Assembly (NCBI GenBank): GCA_947629795.1
Contig: CANRFC010000003.1
Location: 1-64,000 of the forward strand
Direction of reading: 5' to 3'
Source of the DNA: an uncultured Oscillospiraceae bacterium
Lineage (GTDB): Bacteria > Bacillota > Clostridia > Oscillospirales > Oscillospiraceae
Length of the DNA: 64,000 bases
A program made the position numbers and the translations under genes. Below the pieces are notes generated by a model. It saw only the letters and a program-made list of their open reading frames with translations. It searched no databases and was not told the origin of the DNA. Position 1 is the stretch's first letter, and each line of letters opens with the position of its first letter. Positions 24,724-32,746 of the stretch are shown here, in pieces.

Positions 24724-25713
24724 ATGAAAAAACGCTTTTTGCCCGCGCTCCTGGCCCTTCTGCTCCTGGCCGGATGCACCTCTGCCGGGACCGCCCCGGC
24801 CCCGGGGTCGCCCTCCCTGCGGGTGCTGTGCACCACCTACCCGGTCTACCTCTTCACCACCGGCCTCACCGAGGGAGTGGAGGACGTGGAGGTGAGCCTT
24901 TTGGTCAATTCCCAGACCTCCTGTCTCCACGACTACACCCTCACGGTGAACGATATGAAGGCCATCGAAGGGGCCGACGTCATCGTGAGGAACGGCGTGG
25001 GGCTGGAGGAGTTCATGGACGACGCCCTGGCGCAGTCGGAAGCGGCAGTCATCGACTGCTCGGCTGGCATCGACCTGCTGCCCCTGTTGGAGGAACATGA
25101 CCACGGCCATGAGGGACACAGCCACGAAGAGGAGTACGACCCCCACATCTGGATGGACCCGGACAACGCCATTTGGATGGTGGAGACCATTTCCCGGGGC
25201 CTGGCCGAGCTGGACTCGGACCACGGCGAGACCTACGGTGCCAACGCCGCCGCGGCGGTGGAGGCGCTGGCGCAGTTCATCCAACAGAGCGAGGAACTGC
25301 GGGAGGAAGCGGCGCTCTCCTACTATACAGGGCATCCGGAGATGAGCTTTTGCCCCCCTTTGGGGGAAATGCGCTTCTACTGGCACCCCAACCTCATCAC
25401 CTTCCACGACGGGTTCCAATATTTCGCCAAAGCCTATGACCTGGAGCTTTTGAAGGCCATTGAGGAAGAGGAAGGCGCCACCGCCTCGGCCGCCGAGATC
25501 AAGGAGATCTCAGCGCTCATCGAGACCTACGGCATCCCCGCCATCTTCACCGAGAAGAACGGCTCTGCCGCCACGGCGGAGGCCATTTCCCGGGAGACGG
25601 GGTGCCGGGTCTTTGAGCTGGACATGCTCATGTCCGGCGAGGGGAGCGGCATCGGGCCCTACATCGACAGGATGAGCGCCAATCTGGACGCCATCATGGA
25701 GGCATTCCAATGA
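24724..25713 (+). CDS. znuA: Zinc ABC transporter substrate-binding lipoprotein
   Basis: Extracytoplasmic metal-binding component of a cluster 9 ABC importer. The 329-residue protein starts MKKRFLPALLALLLLAGC; the lipobox LAGC gives a lipid-anchored Cys near residue 18. It has a His-rich loop EEHDHGHEGHSHEEE (about 124-138) and DPHIWMDP, both typical of zinc rather than manganese binding, then a long helix and a second lobe with WHPNLITFHDGFQYF and IFTEKNGS. The real ATG is at 24724 (GTGAGGT upstream). Its TGA overlaps the start of znuC. Confidence 0.93.
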   Translation: MKKRFLPALLALLLLAGCTSAGTAPAPGSPSLRVLCTTYPVYLFTTGLTEGVEDVEVSLLVNSQTSCLHDYTLTVNDMKAIEGADVIVRNGVGLEEFMDDALAQSEAAVIDCSAGIDLLPLLEEHDHGHEGHSHEEEYDPHIWMDPDNAIWMVETISRGLAELDSDHGETYGANAAAAVEALAQFIQQSEELREEAALSYYTGHPEMSFCPPLGEMRFYWHPNLITFHDGFQYFAKAYDLELLKAIEEEEGATASAAEIKEISALIETYGIPAIFTEKNGSAATAEAISRETGCRVFELDMLMSGEGSGIGPYIDRMSANLDAIMEAFQ

Positions 25714-26489
25714 TCTTTCACAACCATGAGGACACCTTCGGGGTGGAGGGGGAGAGCTGTCACGGCCTGTGCTGCCTCCGGCTGGAGGACGTGGGGGTCA
25801 CCGTGGGAGAGGCCCAGCTCCTTCATGACGTGTCCTTCCACCTCCACTGCGGGGAGATCACCGCCCTCATCGGCCCCAACGGGGCGGGAAAATCCACCCT
25901 CTTCAAGACCATTCTGGGCCAGCTCCCCCACTCCGGGACCATCCAGTTCCACCGCGCCGACGGCAAGGCCCAGCGGCCGGTCATCGGCTACGTGCCCCAG
26001 TCCCCCGCCTTTGACCGGGGGGACCCGGTGAGCGTGCTGGACTTTTTTGCCGCCGCCGTGGAGCGGTGGCCGGTCTTCCTGCCCATTCCCCCAAAAATCA
26101 GGGCCCGGGCAGAGCAGTGCCTGGCGCGCACCCACGCTCAGGGCCTGCTGGACAAGCGGCTGGGGACCCTCTCCGGCGGGGAGCTCCAGCGGTTTTTGAT
26201 GGCCCTGGCCCTGGAGCCCCTTCCCCACATCCTCATCCTGGACGAACCCCTGTCCGGGGTGGACGTGGAGGGGGAAAAGCAGCTTCTGGACATGCTGGAC
26301 GAGCTCCGGCGGACCTACGACCTGTCCATCCTCCTGTCCACCCACGACTTTGCCACCCTGGAGGGGTACGCCGACAAGGTCCTCCTGCTGAAGACCACCC
26401 TCCTGCGGGAGGGCAGCCCGGCGGAGGTCCTGGAAAGCCGGGAGTTCCGGGACGTGTTCCGCCTGGACCTGGGAAGGGGGGCAAGGTAA
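25710..26489 (+). CDS. znuC: Zinc ABC transporter ATP-binding protein
   Basis: The 259-residue ATPase of the zinc importer: Walker A GPNGAGKST (about 56-64), Q-loop YVPQSPAFDR, signature LSGGELQR, Walker B ILILDEP and the switch His in STHDF. The first 25 residues add a metal-ligand-rich extension (HNHED, then CHGLCC) that is not needed for ATP binding and may bind zinc. Overlaps znuA by four bases and the permease gene by one. Confidence 0.92.
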   Translation: MIFHNHEDTFGVEGESCHGLCCLRLEDVGVTVGEAQLLHDVSFHLHCGEITALIGPNGAGKSTLFKTILGQLPHSGTIQFHRADGKAQRPVIGYVPQSPAFDRGDPVSVLDFFAAAVERWPVFLPIPPKIRARAEQCLARTHAQGLLDKRLGTLSGGELQRFLMALALEPLPHILILDEPLSGVDVEGEKQLLDMLDELRRTYDLSILLSTHDFATLEGYADKVLLLKTTLLREGSPAEVLESREFRDVFRLDLGRGAR

Positions 26490-27337
26490 TGGAGCTGTGG
26501 TATTCTTTGGTGGATCTGCTGCCCTTTGAGTGGGCGCAGCCGGGCCACATGTTCTTTATGAAAAACGCCCTGTTGGCCATTCTGGTCATCTCCCCCCTGT
26601 TCGGGCTCCTCTCCACCATGGTGGTGCAGAGCCGGATGTCCTTCTTCTCCGACGCGTTGGGCCACTCGGCCTTCACCGGGGTGGCCGTCGGCTCCCTGTG
26701 CGGCCTGGGGGAGCCCCTGGGGGCCGCCGTGGCCTTCGCCCTGGGCTTTTCCCTTCTCTTCACCTGGGTCCGGCGGCGGACTTCTCTGGGCAGCGACACG
26801 GTCATCGGGGTCTTTTCCTCCACCGCCGTGGCCCTGGGCATCTTCATCGCCACCCTGGACGGAGGGTCTTTTACCCGCTTCAATTCCCTTCTCATCGGGG
26901 ACATTCTGAGCGTGGACCCCGCCAAGATCGGTCTCCTGGCCGCCATTTTGGGCGCCATCCTTCTGCTGTGGGTCCTGTCCTACAACGACCTGCTCCTCTC
27001 CGCCCTCCACCCCGCCCTGGCGGACAGCCGGGGGGTGAAGGTCTTCTGGCAGGAGGCTCTGCTCAACGCCGCCATCGCCGTGGTGGTCACGGTGGCCATG
27101 ACCTGGGTGGGGCTGCTGGTCATCAATGCCTTGCTGGTCCTCCCCGCCGCCGCGGCCCGGAACCTGGCAAAAAACACCCGGCAGTACCACCTCTTCTCCG
27201 TGCTGGGGGCGGTGGTGTGCGGGGTGGCGGGGCTGATGTGCTCCTACTACAAAGGGGCCTCCGCCGGCGCCGCCATCACCCTGTTCCTGGCGGCCTGCTT
27301 CGCCCTGTCCCTGCTGGGGGCGGGAAAACAGAAATAG
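26489..27337 (+). CDS. znuB: Zinc ABC transporter permease
   Basis: A 282-residue ABC-3 family permease with about eight to nine membrane helices. Family segments: FFSDALGHSAFTGVAVG near 50-66, the SDTVIGVFSSTAVALGIF helix and VGLLVINALLVLPAAAARNLA near 207-227. Starts at the ATG overlapping the znuC stop (TAATG), confirming a tightly coupled operon. A strong terminator follows 20 bp after the stop. Confidence 0.92.
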   Translation: MELWYSLVDLLPFEWAQPGHMFFMKNALLAILVISPLFGLLSTMVVQSRMSFFSDALGHSAFTGVAVGSLCGLGEPLGAAVAFALGFSLLFTWVRRRTSLGSDTVIGVFSSTAVALGIFIATLDGGSFTRFNSLLIGDILSVDPAKIGLLAAILGAILLLWVLSYNDLLLSALHPALADSRGVKVFWQEALLNAAIAVVVTVAMTWVGLLVINALLVLPAAAARNLAKNTRQYHLFSVLGAVVCGVAGLMCSYYKGASAGAAITLFLAACFALSLLGAGKQK

Positions 27338-27357
27338 CGCTCCCCTCGCGCAAGGCA

Positions 27358-27386
27358 AGAGCGGCCCATCCCGGGCCGCTCTTTTT
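27358..27386 (+). terminator. Terminator after znuB
   Basis: AGAGCGGCCC-atcc-CGGGCCGCTCT followed by TTTTT. Marks the left border of the cassette that follows. Confidence 0.92.
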
Positions 27387-27411
27387 GCGCGCGGTTTTTC
27401 CGCAAATCGTG

Positions 27412-27452
27412 CCGTAGAAATTACGGGTCCGTTCCGGGCGAAGGGATATAAT
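27412..27452 (+). promoter_or_regulatory. Left cassette promoter with inverted-repeat operator
   Basis: TATAAT at 27447-27452. Its -35 position has no TTGACA but lies at the right arm of the inverted repeat CCGTA-GAAAT-TACGG (27412-27426), 20 bp upstream of the -10. The same arrangement occurs at the other end of the cassette (37409-37448). A poor -35 replaced by a conserved repeat suggests dependence on an activator. Confidence 0.7.
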
Positions 27453-27482
27453 GGGGCCATCAAAGACGAGGAGGTCATTTGA

Positions 27483-28406
27483 ATGGAGTATCACGAGAGC
27501 ATAGCCCCCCTTCCCTTCTACGGCGACCTGGCGGAGGGATCTGACGGCTGCGACAGTGTGCTGGAGCAGGCCCTGTGCCGGGCCCCTTTCTTCCGGGAGA
27601 AAGCGCTGCGGCTCTGCCGCCGCGCCCCCCTGGGAAATTTCCGGCCCGCGCCGGGGAGCAAACCAGAGGGCCGGTCTGACCCGCGGCAGGGGCGGTGCCC
27701 GTCTTACCTGCTGTGCCAAGGCAGCCGGCCCCTGTTGTCCTTCCGGGTCCTTCAGAAGGACAGGCAGGCTCCCCAGTCCCCGCCCGGTCCCCCGGGGATC
27801 CTGGAGCTGGCTCTGCGGCAGAGCGAACCGACCGAGACGGCGGTAAGGATCATCCGGGAGACGGCAGAGCTGCTCCTCCGGGGGGAAGCGCCGCCTTGGG
27901 AATACGCCGTGGAGCCTGTGCCCCGGCAGCTCTGGCCCCGCCTGGTCCGGGAGGGTATGGCGGTGCGGACCTGGCAGACCGGGCAGCTGCGCTGGGATGT
28001 GAGCCCGGAGGCCCGGGCCCGGGGCCTGTGCTGGGGCTGGGAGCTCCACGACGGAGAGGTCCGGGCAGGCCCCTTCTGGGGCGAGGCGGCCCGCCGGCAG
28101 CTGGAGCCGGCGTGGGCCGACAGACAGGAGGGCCCGCCCTCCCTGGAGCGGCGGCTGCAGGACCTGGACAGCGGCCGGTGCACCGTGAAAACGGTGGAGC
28201 GCCTTGCCAACACCGACCTGGGAACCTACCTGCGCCGCCACCCCGAGGACCTGGATACGCTGCGGGAGACGCTGCACCTCGGTCCCGGCGCCCCCTGCTG
28301 CCAGGCGGCGGCCCTGATCCTGAAGCGGCTGCGGAGCCGGGACAGCCAGGTCCGAAAGGAAGGGGCCGGCCTGATGTGCCTTCTGGCAGGTCCCCTTACA
28401 GAATAG
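27483..28406 (+). CDS. Unknown protein, first gene of the ClpP/VirD4/helicase cassette
   Basis: A 307-residue soluble protein, starting at ATG 27483 behind GAGGAGG. I recognise no family. It has a Pro/Arg-rich middle (about residues 50-105) and a helical C-terminal third (ERRLQDLDSGRCTVKTVERLAN, TYLRRHPEDLDTLRETLHL, AALILKRLRSRDSQVRKEGAGL) that looks like HEAT-type or other short helical repeats. It has eight or more cysteines but no obvious paired metal motif. It is directly behind the operator-bearing promoter and 15 bp from the next gene, so it is co-expressed with the ClpP-like protease and the ATPase. Confidence 0.7.
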   Translation: MEYHESIAPLPFYGDLAEGSDGCDSVLEQALCRAPFFREKALRLCRRAPLGNFRPAPGSKPEGRSDPRQGRCPSYLLCQGSRPLLSFRVLQKDRQAPQSPPGPPGILELALRQSEPTETAVRIIRETAELLLRGEAPPWEYAVEPVPRQLWPRLVREGMAVRTWQTGQLRWDVSPEARARGLCWGWELHDGEVRAGPFWGEAARRQLEPAWADRQEGPPSLERRLQDLDSGRCTVKTVERLANTDLGTYLRRHPEDLDTLRETLHLGPGAPCCQAAALILKRLRSRDSQVRKEGAGLMCLLAGPLTE

Positions 28407-28421
28407 AAAGGAGAGGATAAA

Positions 28422-28754
28422 ATGACCCGTTCCTTACAAGCGCGGCTTTCCTCACTTCCCCCGGGGCCGGAGAGCAACCCCCTGCGGCATGCCGCCATGG
28501 GAAAGTTCTTCCGGGCCGTGGGGCTCATCACCCACACGCCGTACCCCGTCCGGCGGCTGGAGCAGCTCAAGGAGACCTATCAGATCGGGGAGGGCCAGGC
28601 GTATCTGTCCGTTTTGTCCCTCGCCCTGCGGGACGCCACATCAGAAGAGTGGCGGGAGGATGGGGAGCAGCTGCTGGAGCAGGTGTTCATCGAACCCCTT
28701 GCCACCATCTATCACACGTTTCAGGAGGAGGATGATAAGAATGACCGAGTTTGA
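28422..28754 (+). CDS. Small helical protein, unknown
   Basis: A 110-residue protein that appears all-helical: SNPLRHAAMGKFFRAVGLI, PYPVRRLEQLKETYQIGEGQAYLSVLSLALRDA and GEQLLEQVFIEPLATIYHTF. No family is recognised. ATG behind AAAGGAGAGG. The last 14 bases overlap the start of the ClpP-like gene, so the two are translationally coupled; it could be an adaptor or partner of the protease (inference only). Confidence 0.65.
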   Translation: MTRSLQARLSSLPPGPESNPLRHAAMGKFFRAVGLITHTPYPVRRLEQLKETYQIGEGQAYLSVLSLALRDATSEEWREDGEQLLEQVFIEPLATIYHTFQEEDDKNDRV

Positions 28755-29331
28755 CATGACCCCCAGGATCATCAGGGAGACCAGCGCCGGTGACTTCACC
28801 TACGACATCCGGGACGAGATGCTCCGGCGCCGGGAGGTGGAGTGCGTGGGGGAGATCAATGCCCAGTCGGTGTACTCCCTGTGCCGCCAGCTGCGCTATC
28901 TCCAGCAGCAGGACCCCAACGCCGGGATCACCATGTACATCAACTCCCCCGGCGGGGAGGTCACCAGTGGCCTGGCTCTGTACGACGTGATGCAGGCCGT
29001 GTCCTGCCCCATCCGCACCGTGTGCATGGGCCACGCCGCCAGCATGGGGGCGGTGCTCTTCGCCGCCGGGAAGGAGCGGGACATCCTCCCCCACGGGCGG
29101 GTGATGATCCACGACCCGCTGATCTCCGGCGGCCTGGGGGGCAGCGCTCTGGCCATCCAGGATATCAGCAAGGACCTGCTCAAGACCAGGGAGACCCTCT
29201 GCGGCATCCTGGCCAGGCACACCGGCAGGAGCCTGAAGGAGATCTACCGCAAGACCGCCAAGGACGCCTGGTTCGACGCCCAGGAGGCCGTAGACTTCGG
29301 CCTGGCCGACCGGGTCATCGACAAAATATAA
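28741..29331 (+). CDS. ClpP-like serine protease, cassette-encoded
   Basis: A 196-residue peptidase of family S14. The triad is complete: Ser101 in GHAASMGAV, His124 in RVMIHDP, and Asp175 in KDAWFDAQEA. The handle region (INSPGGEVTSGLALYDVMQ) and the final FGLADRVI are typical. The N-terminus (TPRIIRETSAGDFTYDIRDEMLRRR) is close to ClpP, whereas the GLGGSALAIQ loop is more like accessory ClpP paralogues. No ClpX, ClpA or ClpC unfoldase is nearby, but an AAA-type ATPase gene follows 12 bp later. ATG at 28741 behind GGAGGAGGATGAT. A second, cassette-specific ClpP rather than the housekeeping one. Confidence 0.9.
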   Translation: MTEFDMTPRIIRETSAGDFTYDIRDEMLRRREVECVGEINAQSVYSLCRQLRYLQQQDPNAGITMYINSPGGEVTSGLALYDVMQAVSCPIRTVCMGHAASMGAVLFAAGKERDILPHGRVMIHDPLISGGLGGSALAIQDISKDLLKTRETLCGILARHTGRSLKEIYRKTAKDAWFDAQEAVDFGLADRVIDKI

Positions 29332-29343
29332 GGAGGGATCGCC

Positions 29344-30639
29344 ATGAGAAACGACACCGAACGCATCCTGGCCCAGGGCCGGTACATGAGCAACAACACC
29401 TGGCGCACCGGCCTGAACAACAATGACCTGATCATCGGCCCCAGCGGGTCGGGCAAGACCCGGGGCTACGTCAAGCCCAACCTCCTCCGGTGCCAGGAGA
29501 GCGTCGTCGTGGCCGACACCAAGGGCAGCCTCATCGCCGAGGTGGGCCCCGACATGGCCCGGCGGGGCTACAAGGTCATCAACATCGACTTCACCGATAT
29601 GCTGGGCTCCTACGGCTACAACCCCCTGGACCATATCCGTTACAACACCGGGACCGGCCGGTACTCGGAGCAGGACATCATGACAGTGGCCGCCGCCCTG
29701 TGCCCCATCCTGACGGAGAAAGACCCCTTCTGGGAATACTCCGCCCGGATGTATCTGGCCTGCATGGTGGGCTACGTGCTGGAGTGCCTTCCCGATGAGG
29801 AGCACACCCTGGAATACGTGATGAAGCTCTTTGCCGAGATGAACCGGACCGGCAAGGAGCCCAGCCGGTTCGACCTGCTGCTCCGGGCGCTGGGGGAGGA
29901 GGACCCCGACAGCTTTGCCTATCAGAAATACAAGCTGTTCCAGGGCAACGCCGAGTCGGAGAAGACCCACGCCAGCGTCAAGGCCTTCGTGGCCCGGGTG
30001 CTGGACCCCCTCACCTTCGACGGCCCCCTGGCCATGTTCCGCAAGCGCCAGCGAGTGCGCTTTGAGGACCTGGGGAGGGAGAAGACGGCGGTGTTCCTCA
30101 CCGTCAGCGACACCGACCGCTCCCTGGACGCCCTGGTGAACCTCTTCTACACCCAGGCCCTTCAGGCCCTGTGCCGCAGCGCCGACAGGGACTACCCGGA
30201 CCACCGGCTGCCAGTGCCGGTGCGGTTCATCCTGGACGACTTCGCCACCAACACGGTGATCCCCGGCTTCGACAACCTCATCTCGGTGATCCGCTCCCGG
30301 GAGATCTCTGTCAGCGTCATCATCCAGAGCCTGACCCAGCTGGAGAGCCTGTACGGCCACGCCAGGGCCAGGACCATCGTCAACAACTGCGACAACTGGC
30401 TCTACCTGGGAGGCCAGGACGTGGAGACCGCCAGGTTCCTCTCGGCGCGGGCCAACAGGACCGCCGACACCATCCTGAACCTGCCGCTGGGCAGCGCCTA
30501 TCTCTTCACCCGGGGCCAAAAGCCCCAGGTGGTGACCCAGTCCGGCCTGACCGCCTGCCAGGACTGCCGGTCTCTTCCCGATGCGGCCCGGGAGGCCGGG
30601 GACGAGGAGCCCCCGGTATGGAAGGAACTGGCGGGATGA
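29344..30639 (+). CDS. Soluble VirD4/TraG-like ATPase
   Basis: A 431-residue P-loop ATPase of the type IV coupling-protein (T4CP) family. Walker A is GPSGSGKT at 32-39, reached after only 31 residues, and Walker B is FILDDFA near 295-300. The C-terminal part (NLISVIRSREISVSVIIQSLTQL, then IVNNCDNWLYLGGQD) matches the TraG/TraD core, including the Gln-rich sensor. Unlike real coupling proteins it has no N-terminal membrane helices, and no relaxase or type IV secretion gene is nearby. It probably forms a cytoplasmic hexamer that moves DNA or protein, perhaps as motor for the neighbouring ClpP (inference). Confidence 0.88.
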   Translation: MRNDTERILAQGRYMSNNTWRTGLNNNDLIIGPSGSGKTRGYVKPNLLRCQESVVVADTKGSLIAEVGPDMARRGYKVINIDFTDMLGSYGYNPLDHIRYNTGTGRYSEQDIMTVAAALCPILTEKDPFWEYSARMYLACMVGYVLECLPDEEHTLEYVMKLFAEMNRTGKEPSRFDLLLRALGEEDPDSFAYQKYKLFQGNAESEKTHASVKAFVARVLDPLTFDGPLAMFRKRQRVRFEDLGREKTAVFLTVSDTDRSLDALVNLFYTQALQALCRSADRDYPDHRLPVPVRFILDDFATNTVIPGFDNLISVIRSREISVSVIIQSLTQLESLYGHARARTIVNNCDNWLYLGGQDVETARFLSARANRTADTILNLPLGSAYLFTRGQKPQVVTQSGLTACQDCRSLPDAAREAGDEEPPVWKELAG

Positions 30640-30652
30640 CGGGCCCCGCCGG

Positions 30653-30681
30653 TTGTCAGGAGATGGGAAATGTGGTATGAT
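30653..30681 (+). promoter_or_regulatory. Internal promoter of the cassette
   Basis: TTGTCA (30653-30658), 17 bp, TATGAT (30676-30681) in the 76-bp gap after the VirD4-like gene. It lacks the inverted repeat of the outer promoters, so the last three plus-strand genes may have some expression of their own. Confidence 0.55.
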
Positions 30682-30715
30682 TTTGAAGCGAAACGAAGAA
30701 AGGCGGGTGGAGCCC

Positions 30716-31672
30716 ATGAAGGATACGATCACCAAGCTGACATTGGAAACCTTGGAATATCGCAAGAAGCAGCTGGAGTGGAAGGCCGGGCAGGTGGAGC
30801 GGCTGCTCTCCGGCCGGGAGAAGAGCCTGCTGCCCCTGCTGCGGGACGAGAAGGGGAACTACTCCGAGGAGAAGACCCGGGCCCTGGCGGAGGAGCTGAT
30901 CGAGGCGCTGGACCTGTACCGGCGCTTTCGGCGCTATCCCATGGCCAAGAAGGACAAGCCCCTGTCCGACCTCCCGCCCGCCCTGGAGGAGAACGAGCGG
31001 CGGTTCTTTTGCAGCTTCCTCTACTGCCTGCTGCGGCTGGCAGAGGACCCGCCTGCGGACCTGGGCTGCGAGGGGACCTTCGGGGACCTGCTGGATATGG
31101 CCAGGGACGTGATGTTCTATCAGGAGCGGGAGGTCTTTTGTCTGGACACCGTCTTCCGGAAAAACTTTGCCAGCGATACCTGGCGGTGGATGGACTGTGT
31201 CCGGGAGAAGGTCACCGGCGTCAGTGCCAGGGACGCGGCCACCCAGGAGGACATCGACTTGGTGGAGAAGTTCTATCCCAAAGAGGCCTCCGGCGCCTTG
31301 GAGGAAGAGCAGTTCCAGGAGGAGCTGGATGAGGAGATGCGGCGGGACCCGGCGTTGGCGGAGGAGTTCTCCGAAGCCAAGGAGGAGTGGGAGATCGAGG
31401 AGGAAAAGCAGGAGGAGCAAAGGCGGATACAGTGGCTGGAAATCTTCCCGGACAAGGAGGTCTTCTGCCGGGAGTACGAGAGCTGGAAGAAGGACTATTT
31501 TGACCTGTCCGTCCGGTACTGGCTGGACGAATGGATGGAGGAGATGCTGGAGGTGTATCTCTACCGGGAGGGCCGTTCCAGCTTCCTGGCCGACGACACC
31601 TATTTCTCCGCCTACGCTCTGCTGGACCGGGCGGTGAAGCAGCTCCGGAAGCTGCTGGACGGCGAGGGCTGA
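30716..31672 (+). CDS. Acidic, Glu/Lys-rich coiled-coil protein, unknown
   Basis: A 318-residue soluble protein. An N-terminal helical region (LTLETLEYRKKQLEWKAGQV) is followed by a helical core, a strongly acidic coiled-coil stretch (about residues 200-245, EEEQFQEELDEEMRR and EEEKQEEQRR) and a final helical part rich in Trp and Tyr (YWLDEWMEEMLEVYL). No family is recognised. The ATG at 30716 follows GGTGGAG and lies 34 bp after the -10 box; a longer form from 30674 is possible. Four bases separate it from the next gene. Confidence 0.65.
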   Translation: MKDTITKLTLETLEYRKKQLEWKAGQVERLLSGREKSLLPLLRDEKGNYSEEKTRALAEELIEALDLYRRFRRYPMAKKDKPLSDLPPALEENERRFFCSFLYCLLRLAEDPPADLGCEGTFGDLLDMARDVMFYQEREVFCLDTVFRKNFASDTWRWMDCVREKVTGVSARDAATQEDIDLVEKFYPKEASGALEEEQFQEELDEEMRRDPALAEEFSEAKEEWEIEEEKQEEQRRIQWLEIFPDKEVFCREYESWKKDYFDLSVRYWLDEWMEEMLEVYLYREGRSSFLADDTYFSAYALLDRAVKQLRKLLDGEG

Positions 31673-31675
31673 GCC

Positions 31676-32746
31676 ATGGGCGTGCGGGAACAGTTTTACG
31701 GAGAACTCCGGGGGGAGTTTGAAAACGGCTGGGCCGGCTCCTTCCTCTGCCGCTATCTGGCCCAGGAACGAAAGGCCCACCCCAGGGAGGACGACTATGC
31801 CCGGTTGGAGCGCTGCTATGCCCTGCTGGAGCGCGGAAAAACCACACAGCGGGAATATCTGCTCCTGGCCCTGGAGGTGCTTCTGAAAAACAGCAGGCTG
31901 GCCCTAAGCATGGACGAGGACCCCCTGCTGGACTACGGCCGCGCCCTGGGCGGGGAGGACTTCTTCCGGGGCCTGCGGCGGGACAGGGACAAGTATGATG
32001 CCCTGCGGGGGGCCCTGGAGAAGGGGGAGCCGAAGGCGTCCATGTCGGCCGAGGAGGTGCAGGAGCTTCACCAGGCCCTGCTGGGGACCATCCTCCGCCG
32101 GGACGCCCAGACCTTCCTCTACGACGCAGACCATCGGAAAAAGGACCGGGACATGGCCATGCTGGACGCCTACTGCGCGGACAAGGACCTGGTCCTCTCC
32201 CCCAGCGGAGGGGGCCGGGGCTCCGCCCGGCTGACCCGGCGGGAGCTGGAGCAGTGGGAGGCTTTGCTCAAGCTGCTGCGGCGGGAGCACCGACAGGGGG
32301 CCCTCATCCCCATCCGCATCGACCCCCGATCGGGGGCAGGGCTGTTCATCGTGGGCATCGACCTCTATCCCGAGCATCTGCAGAAGGGAAGGGATGCCTG
32401 CTACTACGCCTGCATTTGCCTGGACGACCTTTCCACGGAATTGGGGGACCTGACCCTGGAGTTCCGTTCCTCGGCGGAGGATCTGGAACGGTCCCTGGGC
32501 TTTCCCAGCCTGGATGAGGCCCAGAAATGGTACTACAACGAACTGCTCCAGAATACGGATACCGTCATGGGTACCTACCAGCAGCACAACGGTCCGATCC
32601 CCAAGGGCTGCCCCAAAGAGTTGGAACTGTATTTTGAACCTGACGAAGACAGTGTGGAACCCGAATCCCAGGATGACCTGCCCCAGGAGGGCAAGGTAGC
32701 CCTCGACCGGGATACAGCGTCAAGGAAAAGGGAGAAAAAGCCATGA
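31676..32746 (+). CDS. Unknown cassette protein
   Basis: A 356-residue protein without recognised family. The N-terminal 125 residues are helical (REQFYGELRGEFENGW, YARLERCYALLERGKTTQREYLLLALEVLLK). The middle (about 185-275) looks alpha/beta, with strands ALIPIRIDPRSGAGLFIVGIDLY and DACYYACICLDDL. The tail of about 60 residues is acidic and low in complexity. Its stop overlaps the helicase start (ATGA), so it is translationally coupled to the helicase and a likely partner of it. Confidence 0.65.
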   Translation: MGVREQFYGELRGEFENGWAGSFLCRYLAQERKAHPREDDYARLERCYALLERGKTTQREYLLLALEVLLKNSRLALSMDEDPLLDYGRALGGEDFFRGLRRDRDKYDALRGALEKGEPKASMSAEEVQELHQALLGTILRRDAQTFLYDADHRKKDRDMAMLDAYCADKDLVLSPSGGGRGSARLTRRELEQWEALLKLLRREHRQGALIPIRIDPRSGAGLFIVGIDLYPEHLQKGRDACYYACICLDDLSTELGDLTLEFRSSAEDLERSLGFPSLDEAQKWYYNELLQNTDTVMGTYQQHNGPIPKGCPKELELYFEPDEDSVEPESQDDLPQEGKVALDRDTASRKREKKP

